DNA of 64,000 nucleotides. It comes from Moniliella sp. 'wahieum'. Its lineage: Eukaryota; Basidiomycota; Moniliellomycetes; Moniliellales; Moniliellaceae. Below, in pieces: positions 1 through 10,315 of the stretch. The notes under the pieces are model-generated. The model worked only from the letters and a program-made list of their open reading frames with translations, did no database searches and was not told the origin of the DNA. The position numbers and the translations under genes are program-made. Where the stretch lies: NCBI GenBank assembly GCA_003971905.1, contig RSEE01000058.1:124001-188000 (forward strand), written 5' to 3'. The first letter of the stretch is position 1. Every line of letters starts with the position of its first letter.

Positions 1-33
1 GTCTGCCTCGTCTGCCTATAACTGTCTTTTCAG

Positions 34-597
34 ATCTTATCGCGTTATCGCTTCCCGCCCGCCGTACCACGTGCACCATGCCCCCCCCATCTCTATTTCC
101 GAGACGACGGAACTGATCTGGGGAGAACACTCGCCCTTCTCCCGGAGACCCTTCCTCCTCCCCTGGCGGCTACACCAACTCAACGGCTCCATCGTCTGGC
201 CCTGGCCCGATGGGCTCCTTCGCCATGACGCGGAGCCCGTTTGAACGTCTTTTCACGCTCCTCAGGAAGGGTACCAGCATATGTATGAACGCGAGGTCTT
301 TTTCAGAACAACATGGCCCTCAAAACACAGCAATAACTCCCCCAAAAGAGACCACCTCGGAGGCACAACGCATGTCCCCCCATAGGGTCTCACCACTTGA
401 CAGCTGCGACGATCAACACGATACCCGGCATCGCCGAGCGGATCACGCGCAAGGGCAACAACTATCGACGGCTGTTGTGGGGTCAAAAAGCAGCATATAC
501 TTCTTCTATGGCTAACCCCAACACCGATCCCCCACGTCCCTACACTAGCAAACTGATTGTTTTGAGAGTAGGCCGTCTCAAGACCTCGCTTTCCTGA
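34..597 (+). CDS. 3' end of an unrecognised gene (partial)
   Basis: Bases 1-33 look like the tail of an intron: a pyrimidine-rich run ending in CAG at 31-33. From 35 one frame is open to a TGA at 242 and reads like protein (for example WRLHQLNGSIVWPWPDGLL). Another frame then reads on from about 245 to 515, and a third from about 397 to 597 (including NTIPGIAERITRKGNNYRRL). The frame changes are like those seen in the recognised genes of this window, so this may be one gene running in from the left edge. I do not recognise the protein and no domain is visible. It could also be chance open sequence. Confidence 0.25.
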
Positions 598-1183
598 ACC
601 GAGACTTCGGGCGACGGCAGCCAGAGTGCCGAGACCTTCTTCTCCACCGAGTTGATCCCGCTCTCTTCCCGGAGCGCCGTCAGAGGTGGGAGGAGATGCG
701 TTAAAGGGCAAAAATCTCCGAATACACTACAGACTGTAGGTGCCAACCACTGATTTGGTCGGAACTTGTGTTCCTACTCGCCCCGTCCCCCACGTCTACT
801 ATATAGCCCCCCAATATACGACCACTGCATTCAGCTGGCAGACGCAGGCCTGCTTTCGTCAATGATCTTAAAATGATTAGCGAGGCCAAAGATGGGCAAG
901 TTCGCGTAAGAGTCGGAACCTTTAAACACCACAGACATAAGAGCGAGTGCGACTGTGCTACAAACCGACTTGCAAGTTCCAGGACCACTGCCACTGCCGC
1001 ACAACCGACTGCGGCCAGCCAAAAGACTCCTGGCGTGAAGTGTGTATTCAGAGAGAATATGAATCTGTGGCATTTCCCCTTCTATACCACACGCTAACAA
1101 CACGTGGCCACGAGCATCGTGACGAAGCATACTGCAAGGTAATCGTTTCGGTAAACACGCATGTACTTTGCGATCACACGCGA
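598..1183. other. Intergenic, no gene seen
   Basis: Short overlapping open frames on both strands, none with a convincing start, composition or domain. It lies between the 3' ends of two converging transcription units, so it probably holds their 3' untranslated regions. Confidence 0.4.
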
Positions 1184-1565
1184 TTAAAGACCAGGCAGGT
1201 TCTGGCCCGTGAGCGACTTGAAGCCCGACTCGATACCGTTGCTGATCTCCTGGGTCTGGTTCTGGCTCAGGTCGTGGCCGAGGACCTGCTGCTCGCCGTA
1301 CTCAACAGCCTTGTCAACGTAGTCGTTGGTGAAGCCACCCTGCTGGCCCTGCTGCTGGCCTTGCTGGCCTTGCTGGTTGCCCTGGGGCTGTTGCTGTTGC
1401 TGGATTGGGATGGAGAGGACTGGAAGATGGGAGATGGGGTTAGCTTTTCGTACTTCAAGGAGTATGCCTTGTGTGGGGCCATGCATCGTGCCTCAGGGAC
1501 GCATCCGCAATCGGTGACGGCAGGAGAGAAGAGGGGGAAAGGTGCAAAATAAGACGTACGTCCAT
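1184..1565 (-). CDS. Small Gln/Gly-rich fungal protein
   Basis: The conserved-looking part is the last exon, 1419 down to 1184. It holds a Gln/Gly-rich stretch and then a C-terminal module with GGFTNDYVDKAVEYGEQQ and SGFKSLTGQNLPGL. Small proteins with this layout (an FTNDYxDK-type motif, then a short amphipathic tail) occur widely in filamentous fungi and yeasts without a known function; that is from memory. A 34-bp intron with donor GTACG, a GCTAAC branch site and acceptor CCAG is visible at 1420-1453. The first ATG downstream of the TATA box (1565) is followed after two codons by another GTACGT donor. No combination of these exons enters the conserved frame without a one-base slip, so the 5' structure is unresolved. 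An alternative ATG is at 1486. Confidence 0.5.
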
Positions 1566-1627
1566 GATGTTAGAGTTGACAGTAACGTTGGTGGGGGTAA
1601 TCAAGAAGGAGGAGGAAGACAGAGGCG

Positions 1628-1639
1628 TTTTATATACCC
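1628..1639 (-). promoter_or_regulatory. TATA box of the small Q/G-rich gene
   Basis: On the minus strand the sequence reads GGGTATATAAAA, about 65 bases upstream of the first ATG at 1565. A CT-rich stretch follows it, as is usual around fungal transcription starts. Confidence 0.5.
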
Positions 1640-3751
1640 GCCAGACCAGCAGTTTCCGCTGTGGATGGAAGGATGCACATGGCACGTGTGCAGTGGACGG
1701 ATAAGGAACGGCGTTCGGGTGGGTGGATGGCTTGGCTTGCCACAGACAGGCGCTCGCCTTGCTCGCCACACCGAACTGCTCGAATGTTCGTTGGACGGAC
1801 ATGGTGCAGGCACAGCACTGGTACAGTCGCCTGCCTCGCCCTGGCTGCGTATGCGTGATGCTGATGCATGATGCACCGCTTTCCAGTTGCGAGTGACTAA
1901 GTGACTCGTCCCTTGCCCGCGCGTCACTAATCATGGTCGCTTTGATTCACCCCCATAACAGTGGCATGCGACACCTTCATTGTCATGTATCATGCATGTC
2001 ATGTACTCAGATGCTTCTCGGCATCATCATGTCACCCACCCGTCAGCGTCACCACGCAATGGGTGGCATCCCCCCTTCTACTTCCGCCCAATGCATGAGT
2101 ATCGAGTACCTGAGCGCATGGGCAGCCAGAACCTTGTCACTCTAACTCACTCTATATAATCACTCACTACCTCTCTGCCTTCTCCGGCCACTAGCCACTA
2201 TTGGGACCTATTGCGGGTGTCTTATGGCCCCGGTCTTTTGGTATGCCTCCACTTGACAGCACGACCAGCAGATCCCCCGTCTGCTCCCACTCAGCCATTG
2301 CCATCGTCAAACGGATCTGCGATAACATCACAACCGGCACTACACTTGCCGGTCGCTGTGACAGGGGGATCACATCGATCACCGGTCACCGGCCGATAAC
2401 CAAACGCCGTTTGGTTAGGACACTGAGAAGGAAAACTGCGGTGAACACGCTGTCGAGATGGGATACAGTTTCGTTTGGTGGGTAGAGGCAGTCGCTGGTA
2501 TAGGCCACCAGACACTGTAGTGTCATGCGGAGGGTGGCCGTTTGACGGATACAGATGTAGGAAGGGCAGGGTGGAACGCCAAGTCGCTGAAAACGAGCAT
2601 TACAACGCCGGCGTGGGGCGCTGTGTGGCCCGTTGAAGCGTAAAAATCAGATGCTCTCTTCGCAGGTTGAGAAAGCCTGAGGTCGAGAACCACGATTGTG
2701 TGTCTTTCGGCGGAAGCTGTAAGAGAGACTACAGAGGTAGGTATGCAGGTGGCAATAATGAGATTGTGCAGTACGTTGCATGTGCGCACACAACGCGTCA
2801 ACTGAACTGAGGGCAGAGTGTCCTGGGCCCGCCCTGATCAGGACTGGCCCTCAGCGCAAGAGACCTGTTGCTGATGATTGGAGAGTATGGAGCCTGGGGC
2901 GCCTATAAACATAGGGAATTGTAAGGGTCAGGCGAAACGAGTGAGACCAAGTCCCATCAAGGGAAGCGCAAGATACATTTGTAGAGGGACTAATCACACT
3001 AGAACAGGATCGGCGAAGAGCAGTGACTCGTGAGAAGAGGTGCACCTGATTAGCAGCTATAAGAGGACCGTAACAGAATCCTTACAAGATCGATTGATAA
3101 CTTAGTCGGTAATCAGAGAGCAAATAGAGTGTGCCTGTGCGACAACATTGGTCTCGCACCTTGAGCCGTCCGCAGCTGTGAAGACACGATCATGAACATC
3201 GCAGATCTCAAGCTGAGGTACCGCCAGCCAAAACGACCCGATCCGGGTGTACCATGAGAGATCGCCCTGATTCAGCCTGCTCCATTGATCCTGGGTATCA
3301 TGTATGATGGGCCCAGATGACATTGTTAGAAGGGTGCAGCTAGGTGTTGGTGCAAATACCTTCGTTCTGCTCTGGTTTAGGGTGTGAGAGCAGGAGGCCT
3401 TTCCTTTGCAGGATTGCTAGACGCCATTCGCACTTCTGAAGAGAGACACAGCAGTACTCCCTATTCTAAAAAAGAGGGATCGGGAAAAACGGCCCGACGT
3501 ACTGGACACATCGGGGCACATCGTACATCGTATACGTCCAGTAGGCTGATGAGGCGGTGGTGATGGAGATGTGGCAACACCAAACACTATATATCACTCG
3601 GATTTCATTCACCGGTCACCTATCGCCATTTTTGAAATTGGCATTGATCATTTCGACGCGGTCACGTTGGGTTCCGGCAGCGCGACGCGTTCACTGACCT
3701 TCATTTCTTCTTGGTTCTCTCCCCACCATCTCTGCCCAACAGCCGCTCCAG
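1640..3751. other. Intergenic, no gene seen
   Basis: Only short open frames without recognisable motifs. 'catgatgcatgatg'-like and 'cgatcaccggtcacc'-like heptamer fragments occur around 1855-1870 and 2380-2400. The last few hundred bases (3500-3750) presumably hold the RNase H2C promoter. Confidence 0.45.
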
Positions 3752-4601
3752 ATGACCGCCCCCCTTACTCCCCCGCTGGCAATTGCCAGCTCGATCACCG
3801 AGAAAGAGCAGGTGCAGGTTCATATCATGCCGTTCCAAATTGACTATTCGGGTCCCGCCCCGGTCAGCACCTTTCTCCTCCTTTCACCTGCTGAGGAAGG
3901 ATTGGCGGCAGAGGTGGGGTCCGGCGTCAATTCGGAAGAGAACAAAACGTTGAGAGAGAATGGGGAAGAACTGCCACCGCTCCCTCAACTTACATCTGCA
4001 TTTCGAGGAAGGCAAATGCATGCCACACCCTTACCCCTTCCTCCAGGGTGGGCGGGGGGTGTATACGAGGTACCTCCTCCCCTTCCGCCGCTCAGGTGGT
4101 GGCGCCACCAACGGCATTCCCGAGTAAGCCCAAGCCTGCACCCGCACCTGCCAGTACCAAATCCTCGGGCCACCCCAAAAAGTTTAGTCTCGATTCGGAT
4201 TCGGACTCAGACGAATCGGACGCCGAAGCCCCGCCAGGACCGGAACCGGTTTTGGATGGTGCTGCCGGTGACATGACCGCCGGACAGCTCCTCTTCTCCA
4301 ACGGCTTTATCGATGAGGACGAGTCCATCATTCCGACTCCTACTCGACCCGCACAGACGCTTACCCCTCTCGCTGACTTGGCCCCGATGCCAAATGACCC
4401 GCGCAACGCCCTTTTGGTATGGGCCGCGGACGGGCCAGCGGACGTGGGAGACGACCGATTCTTCCGCACTTTGGGCGAATGGCAGTCGGTTGTCATTGAT
4501 TCGGTACGTCTTCTTTGCAAGAGGGGGAAATATGAAAACTGACCCCGTGATCCCTTTGCCAGCTACAATCCTACGATGCCATCGGCCCAGAGGCACTCTA
4601 G
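3752..4601 (+). CDS. RNASEH2C: Ribonuclease H2 subunit C
   Basis: Non-catalytic subunit C of the RNase H2 heterotrimer, which removes ribonucleotides and RNA-DNA hybrids from nuclear DNA. Family signatures: HIMPFQIDYSGPAPVSTFL near the N-terminus, AFRGRQMHATPLPLPPGW before the first intron, and RTLGEWQ near the C-terminus. Exons are 3752-4060, 4096-4503 and 4563-4601. Intron 1 is only 35 bp (GTATAC...CTCAG) and its removal joins the two frames in phase 0 (W-A-G-V-V-A-P). Intron 2 is 59 bp with donor GTACGT, and the last exon adds LQSYDAIGPEAL and a stop. The middle holds an acidic SDSDSDESD linker longer than in most homologues. About 251 residues. No frame break is needed here, unlike most neighbours. 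It converges with eS26 on the other strand. Confidence 0.88.
4061..4095 (+). other. 35-bp spliceosomal intron
   Basis: Donor GTATAC at 4061 and acceptor CTCAG ending at 4095. Splicing restores a continuous RNase H2C frame; without it the conserved AFRGRQ exon runs into a different frame. It is close to the lower size limit for a spliceosomal intron. Confidence 0.8.
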
Positions 4602-4901
4602 CCGTCCAGGGCCGCAACCTCCTCGGGGCTTTCTCTTCGCCATGTCTCGTGTTCGTGTGCGTTTCAGTCTGACCCAGGTAAGCTGGTAAAGGCTCACGCG
4701 TTACATCAATGCGAAAATGGCATGGGTTTGAAAATGCATCGCGACCACCATGTAAGTCAAAACGACGGGCCATAGCAGATGGGAGAAGGGGCATCAAATC
4801 GCAAGCGTAGACATATCGCCCCTTTTTAGACAACGGAAACAGGGCCGCTGAACGGATGCATGGGACATGAACGATCAACCCAAGCAATCGGGTCTAATCC
4901 C

Positions 4902-5444
4902 TTAGGCCGAAGCACGAGCCACAGCAGGGTTGACCTTCTTGCCATCCTTGTTGAAACGCACGCGCACAGGGGGCGCGCGGTTGCGGCGGTCAACACGCGA
5001 GCGAACACGCACCGTCTTCGAGTGAATGGCGCAGGAAACGCAGTAGTGGACCTTGTTGTACAGCTTGGGCAAGGTGTACTCGGCGTACACCGAAGCCTCG
5101 CTCATGTCACGCACAGCGGCGGCCTCCACCACGTTACGGACGGTGAAGCGCTTGATCGCCTTGTCCTTAGGAACGGCGCGGGAGCAGTTCGAGCAGCGAA
5201 CAAAGTTGACATGGCCACGGCCGTGCTTGTTGCGGCCACCGTTCCTGCGCTTGGTCGTCACTGGCAAAAGAGAAATCAGTCAGTACACAGGACAAAAAAC
5301 ATCCCGACATATCGTGACGGGAAGAACATAGCACTTGAAGGACGTAGCAGGTGGCGGGATACACCCATTTCAAATAGGGGAGCATCCCCACGCGCACACG
5401 CACACGCTGTCACCCATCAAGAGAAAAGGGCGACGACACTCACT
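4902..5444 (-). CDS. RPS26: 40S ribosomal protein eS26
   Basis: Component of the small ribosomal subunit near the mRNA exit site. The main exon (5260 down to 4902) reads [16 protein letters not shown], then [17 protein letters not shown] and [16 protein letters not shown], the two CxxC pairs of the eS26 zinc site. There is no ATG at the start of this exon. It opens with TG directly after a CAG acceptor, and the best donor upstream is A|GTGAGT with the A at 5444. Splicing 5261-5443 (183 bp) would build the start codon as A|TG, giving 119 residues and the expected MTTKRRN start. A TTG start at 5267 would put extra residues before a family-standard N-terminus and is unlikely. Short 5' untranslated exon and CT-rich leader lie upstream. 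Confidence 0.93.
5261..5443 (-). other. Intron splitting the eS26 start codon
   Basis: Minus-strand donor GTGAGT at 5443-5438 and acceptor TTTTGCCAG ending at 5261. The flanking exon bases A (5444) and TG (5260-5259) together form the initiator ATG. Inferred from frame and family N-terminus; no transcript evidence is available. Confidence 0.7.
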
Positions 5445-5803
5445 CTTGGGCAAAGAGGATCAACTTGCTGTTGGCGAGCTAGCAGATGGGACGAACGCGG
5501 CTGCGTAGGGCAGCGCCCTGGTTTCCGACCGACGCCTGGGGCAACAATAGGGTTGGCGCAGGGTTGGCGCAATAAAATGTCCTTCGTGCCAGTGTTAGGT
5601 AATCCACACTCCCCCCGCTTCATGGGTTGTTTTAAAAAAAAACCTCGCTCGATGACCGCAGCACCTGCGAGGGGCGGAATGGAATAGGCCAGCCATTCGC
5701 TTGCTCCACCTTCTCCATGGCGAACACGGTGCTTATGTTGCACGTAACACACATTGAGGGGTAGAACAAATGAGTATCCCGTATCCCAGCGGGGAACAAA
5801 AAA
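5445..5803. other. Intergenic, no gene seen
   Basis: Presumed eS26 promoter. 'GGGTTGGCGCA' is directly repeated near 5553-5573, and a T-rich/A-rich stretch (TTTTAAAAAAAAA) lies at about 5630-5642. Confidence 0.4.
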
Positions 5804-5898
5804 TGCTTCAAAGGGGAATCGAACCCCTGTCACATCGATGTCATACGGAGGCTGGCAGTGCTTGGCAACGATGTAGTATACCACTAACCCATTGAAGC
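5804..5898 (-). tRNA. tRNA-Gly(GCC) with intron
   Basis: Minus-strand cloverleaf from 5898 to 5804. The acceptor stem GCTTCAA pairs with TTGAAGC, followed by discriminator A. The D-loop contains GGGTTAGTGGTA. The anticodon stem CATCG pairs with CGATG around loop TTGCCAT, giving anticodon GCC, and the T-arm AGGGG-TTCGATT-CCCCT carries internal box B. A 24-base intron sits after position 37, the normal place for nuclear tRNA introns. Mature length is 71 bases, normal for tRNA-Gly. Confidence 0.95.
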
Positions 5899-6576
5899 TT
5901 GTGTCATTCTTTTGAATGCATCAGTTTTGCACATGCGTGCATACGTACAAATTATCTTGTTAGCTCTATAAAGCTCACACCCCCAAAGCCGACACTCAGT
6001 CTAGATCACAACGCTCAAGCTCAACCCTCTCATTCTCCGTCAAACGTGATGATCAAGATCAATATATGCCCCTCTGTGGTCATCCCGCCATTTCTCAGCA
6101 GGGCTTACATTCACAGTTTCTTCAATCGGCATGATCCACTGCCACTGCCTTTCTTGCTTTCCTCCTCAGGTAGTCTATGTGGTTGTATGTCGTCGTTCCT
6201 CGCCTTTCGGCGGCTTCTTAATACCCATCTGTCGCCTCTTCAATTTATAACCCTTCTCCTCCATCGCACTTTTTGCAACTCTACACAATCTCTAGAATTA
6301 CCAACAATGTCACCCCCTGTTGCTCCTCTCGTGTCCCATCAGCTCACGTCTTGTGCTTCTCTATGATTTCTCGTTTTCTTTAACAGAGTAAACACATTCA
6401 TCGCATTAGCGCACGTCATAAAGAAAAGAAGAACGATGACAAGTTCTTGACATTGAGTGGTCTCCTTCTTCTCATCACCCTTCCCCTCCTTCAATTTCAC
6501 GGGCCAGGGGGGAGATAAGTCTACCACTGACAGCACAAACCGGGGCTCACATCGGCGCTGAAGCGCTGAAGTCTCA

Positions 6577-7058
6577 TCAACACTTGAGACCCCCTCCGTG
6601 AGCAGAAAGCACAGATGGCATGCAGTGGATGCAATGAGAGAAGGGGGAGAATCGGTGTGCAAATACAATAAGCACCCCGAACGCACCCAGAACGAGCACA
6701 GGATGATGTAGCGAACTACGGCACGTCTGTGACGGGGTGGCTGGCTTCCCAGGCGGAGACCTTCCCTGCCCATCGGAGACAAGACTCACGGAGGACTGAA
6801 CGCGTTTCAGATCCAAAGTCCAAGGCTCATTGGCGTGAACGTAGGAGGGTCGAGAGTGATGCTTTGCTGTGCGTCGAGCAAAGCCTGAGCAGCGGTCTGC
6901 GAGCAGAGGTTGCGTGTGTAGGGACTGGACGCGAAAGCGGGGAGCTCCGATATGGGCGAGGGAGGGCGAGCGAGCTGATCGAAAGGTGTTCCTTCTAGAA
7001 GTGGAGTGCCTAGAAGAAGGGTGAAGGGGAAAGAATGGTCAGCGGCTTCGGCCATCAT
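6577..7058 (-). CDS. Unrecognised leftward gene, first exon(s)
   Basis: An ATG at 7058 opens a frame reading AEAADHSFPFTLLLGTPL, then TPFDQLARPPSPISELPAF, to about 6810. An adjacent frame carries on as DLKRVQSSVSLVSDGQG, and a GTGAGT donor lies at its end (near 6788). A TATAAAA element 25-30 bases upstream and a 170-base pyrimidine-rich tract on the minus strand beyond it look like a promoter. I do not recognise the protein. Exon structure downstream of 6788 is not resolved, so the end given is only where open frame is last seen. Confidence 0.3.
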
Positions 7059-7082
7059 CTCATTGGATCGAAGAACAAGCCG

Positions 7083-7260
7083 GTTTTATAGAAGAGAAGG
7101 GGAACAAGGGAAGACCAAGAGATCTACAACAGTGTAAAAGGGGAAACGAGTTAAAGGGAAGAAAGGGGACCAAGCGCGAGAGGGACGAGAGGAGGAGAGG
7201 AGACGAGGGTCAAGAGCAAACAGTGAACCCGAGGTGAGAAACGAGACGAGAAACCGAGTG
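7083..7260 (-). promoter_or_regulatory. CT-rich promoter with TATA box
   Basis: On the minus strand a long pyrimidine-rich tract (7260 to about 7095; purine-rich as written) ends in CTATAAAACC at 7091-7082. This lies 25-30 bases before the ATG at 7058. The layout is that of a fungal core promoter. Confidence 0.4.
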
Positions 7261-8773
7261 GAAAACAACTGTGTGGTGTTTTGGATTTTAGACGAGGGCG
7301 AGCGGAGAAACGATGATTGTTGTGGGTTTTGTAGATAGAAAGAGGTCCGAGTCACGATAGGGGAAGAAGCCGAGAAGCGACAGCGACGATAAAGAAGTGG
7401 AGGCGGCTGTGCAAGGCAGCTCAGTCGTCGCCGCGTGACAACGTCCATCCACGGAACGTCTTCATGGGACCTCTGTCGCCGCTGCCCTATGACTCCTTTT
7501 GCTTGATGCCAGTAAAAGGAGGGTGTTTGGACCGCAAAAAACAGGTACACTACGGACGTCCAAAACGTTCCACATTCGACATTTGGTGATTGGCCTGTTT
7601 GTAACCCGCGTTTAGTGCATTGCATGGAAAATGTATACACGGTATGGGGCGTGGCTTTCATTTCTCTAATAATGTTACAGAGTCGCTCTGTTGTCCCAGT
7701 TGTGTGTTAAGGTGAAGGTTATACGGAAAGATTATGTGGTTTGTAACTAGGGTCCATCTAATATATGTCCCACGGAAGGATTACCGCTTGGAGAGAAGCC
7801 TATGGTGTCGGAGTGTTTTCTATATGATCATAACGAGAGGGCACACCGTTCACAGTCCAGTCCTAGATTGGCGCCCACAAATTCTTCTCTACACTTTCTT
7901 CCCTCTGGTGTGATTGAAGTTCCACACCACCTTCTCCACCACCACATTCGACCTGTTGGCTATAAGTTTAGTGTGTGTACACAGAAGGCTGGCCATTAGC
8001 GGGAAACGCAAAAGTGTGTACTTACGTGGCATATGTACTGTGTGAAGAGGTTGGGAAAAGCATCAAACATGACACGATAATAGTGTCAAAGTCATATCTT
8101 ATGCTAGGGGGCTCCCTTCGCCCGGTATAGGCCTGTGTCGGTTCACAATAACCTACTAGGAAACGAGAGTGACAGTGTATACGCAACACGGAACTGACTG
8201 TGGAGAAGCGCGAGAGAGACCTGTTTTTTTATTCATATCATTTACACAGCTTAAGCCTGGGACAAAGAAACGCCGAGTCTATCAAGGTTCACTCACCCGG
8301 CGTGTGCTGCTTGTGTTCATTCCAATCCACAATTAGGAGTCAGTGGAGAAGAGTCGCTATAGCAGGCCGAAATCCTGTGACTGCCAATCCGGATGTATGT
8401 GTAGAGTCATGAATGCGAATGTGTGTGGTCTATATATGTGTGCGATGATCTATTATGAAGCTTGAAGTTAGATGGCTTGAGGCAGCTTCAGTGAGACTCC
8501 TCTATGTAAATCAAGGCTTCTCCAGCACTCAAGCGTGTTCTTTTTGTTGACCGTCTTGGTATGGCAGTACCCCGGGCGTGGTCAGACCAGGGGAAGAATG
8601 ACTCTCCTCTTCTTAAGCGCTTTCATGTGGGTCTTCACATTCCGCTTGTTCCAACAGTAGATGCACACACTCATTCTCGCTGTGTTCCGCAGACGTTTTG
8701 CGGTTGCCTTGTGTATACCACCTTCCGTCGGTACGCAGCAGCCATATATGCATGACCTCCTTCTTTGAAACCG
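7261..8773. other. Intergenic, no gene seen
   Basis: Lower in GC than the gene-rich parts and without long open frames of convincing composition. TGTGTG-rich tracts occur near 8380-8450. Confidence 0.4.
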
Positions 8774-9166
8774 ATGAATCCCTCTCAAAGCGTGTGGTCC
8801 ACATCCATTCCGGATCCTCCAAACGCCCCTGGTCCCATCATGTACAACTCACAGTGGTCTTGTGCGGACGGGCTCCGGCGCCCAAGAGATTCCTCCCGGG
8901 TTCCGTTCCCAGTCCGGCGCGTTCCGCTTTCTCTTCTTTGTTGCGCTGCACCAGCACAATTAAAGTCTATAGTACGGTGGGTATTCCGGCCTTCCTCACA
9001 CGCTGCGTCTTGTCCTTTCTCCTTTTCCCTCTACAGCTGCGGCACGCTGAGAACGCGTGTGGGTATCCCGGACGGATCGCAGGAGCTACTGGAGGATATG
9101 GTCCGTCACACATTACCCTCGCGGAACGCACGAAGAATTGGATTGAGGGGGGTGCTAATGCGATAA
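8774..9166 (+). CDS. Unrecognised two-exon ORF (doubtful)
   Basis: An ATG at 8774 opens MNPSQSVWSTSIPDPPNAPG, and the same frame continues as VGIPDGSQELLEDMVRHTLP after a possible intron. That intron would begin at GTCTATAG (about 8966) and end at CCCTCTACAG (about 9034), a typical polypyrimidine tract and acceptor. An ATATATG element lies about 25 bases upstream of the ATG. No family is recognised, and the segment between the two better-looking parts is Cys/Ser-rich as in random GC-rich frames. Confidence 0.22.
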   Translation: MNPSQSVWSTSIPDPPNAPGPIMYNSQWSCADGLRRPRDSSRVPFPVRRVPLSLLCCAAPAQLKSIVRWVFRPSSHAASCPFSFSLYSCGTLRTRVGIPDGSQELLEDMVRHTLPSRNARRIGLRGVLMR

Positions 9167-10206
9167 TGCCAAGATGTGCTCAATCGATAGCATCGATAAC
9201 ATCAGACCACACTTGCACTTGCTGCGCGAAGAACGGCACGGAGGGTATACGCTGGCGTACGACGGAGCTGGGTGGAGAGGCCAATCTGAATCAGGTTTTC
9301 CCTTGTCGGTGATGGGCTGGCTTGTGGCACTTGATGGCTGCTGTGGCATTGAAGAGGAAAGACAATGGTAGTTGAACCTATTGCCGCTCAACAACCGTAT
9401 TGCGACCATCCGCCTAGTACAAACGGTTATACATGCCGTTCTTAGGAGGCCGTTATTTAATGACAAGGTATCGGCAGTGCGGTAACGCCTGAGGATGTCA
9501 TCTATTGCATCGTGTCTTCTGATGTCATCGTCAGACACTCTGCGTTGCAAGTTACATGTTACACGTCAGCGGTACACGTCACACGTCCCATGTCCCATCC
9601 CAGAATGTCACACGCACTGTCTGGGTCCGGTGGGAAAGATGAATGATGCATGATGCCATTGTATCCAACAGGCAACTGGAGTGGCTACTGCGTCGGCTGT
9701 TGACGCGTTGACGCGTTGACGTTTGAAATTTGACGCGTGACGCCCTTGACGCTCTGTGCCGATGGGTGTGGCTGAGGAAGCCAGGGTCGTCAGGGACACG
9801 AGTGCCGGTCTGCGCCGGCGTACCGCGACCACTGATTATCGATTATCGATGACCCGGGTGCCATGTGAGCATGTGAGCGCTGAGCATGTGAGCGTGCCTG
9901 TACGCAGGACTTGCCAGGAGAAACGAGCGAGCCGCGCTGAGGTGGCGCAGCGCGCTCAACCTGGGCAGCGCCCAGGCTCGGAGTGTTGGTTCAGTACGTT
10001 GGACGTTGAACTTGGGCCGGCTTGAGCACGTTGAACACGTTGATGCGTTGAACGTTACACAGTTAGTGGTGCGTTGGCGTTGAACACGTTGAACGTGATA
10101 CGTTTGATATATGATAGCTAGTACGTGCTGGTCTGTCTTCCGACGGGATATCCGATACTCGATCTCAACAGAGCTCTACGTCAATAACGCTCAGCGCTTA
10201 CAGCTC

Positions 10207-10241
10207 GATCTGGGATTTAGACGTTAAACCCATCCCAGATC
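10207..10241. repeat. Perfect 10-bp inverted repeat
   Basis: GATCTGGGAT (10207-10216) and ATCCCAGATC (10232-10241) are exact reverse complements separated by 15 bases. It can form a hairpin and lies just before the AGCTTGA array. Confidence 0.8.
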
Positions 10242-10273
10242 TCAACGATCTCAATTCTCTCTCAACCCACCGT

Positions 10274-10315
10274 AGCTTGAAGCTTGAAGCTTGAAGCTTG
10301 AAGCTTGAAGCTTGA
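10274..10315. repeat. Six exact copies of AGCTTGA
   Basis: Six perfect tandem 7-bp units, each junction forming the palindrome AAGCTT. This is the longest perfect heptamer array in the window. Confidence 0.95.

Noticed and set aside
5261-5267. TTG start codon for eS26 giving MPVTTKRRN
   Set aside because: The TTG lies inside a good polypyrimidine tract and CAG acceptor; the split ATG gives the family N-terminus.
8582-8788. Zinc-finger-like CIYCWNKRNVKTHM on the minus strand
   Set aside because: One CxxC without properly spaced His, no start codon and no splice support.
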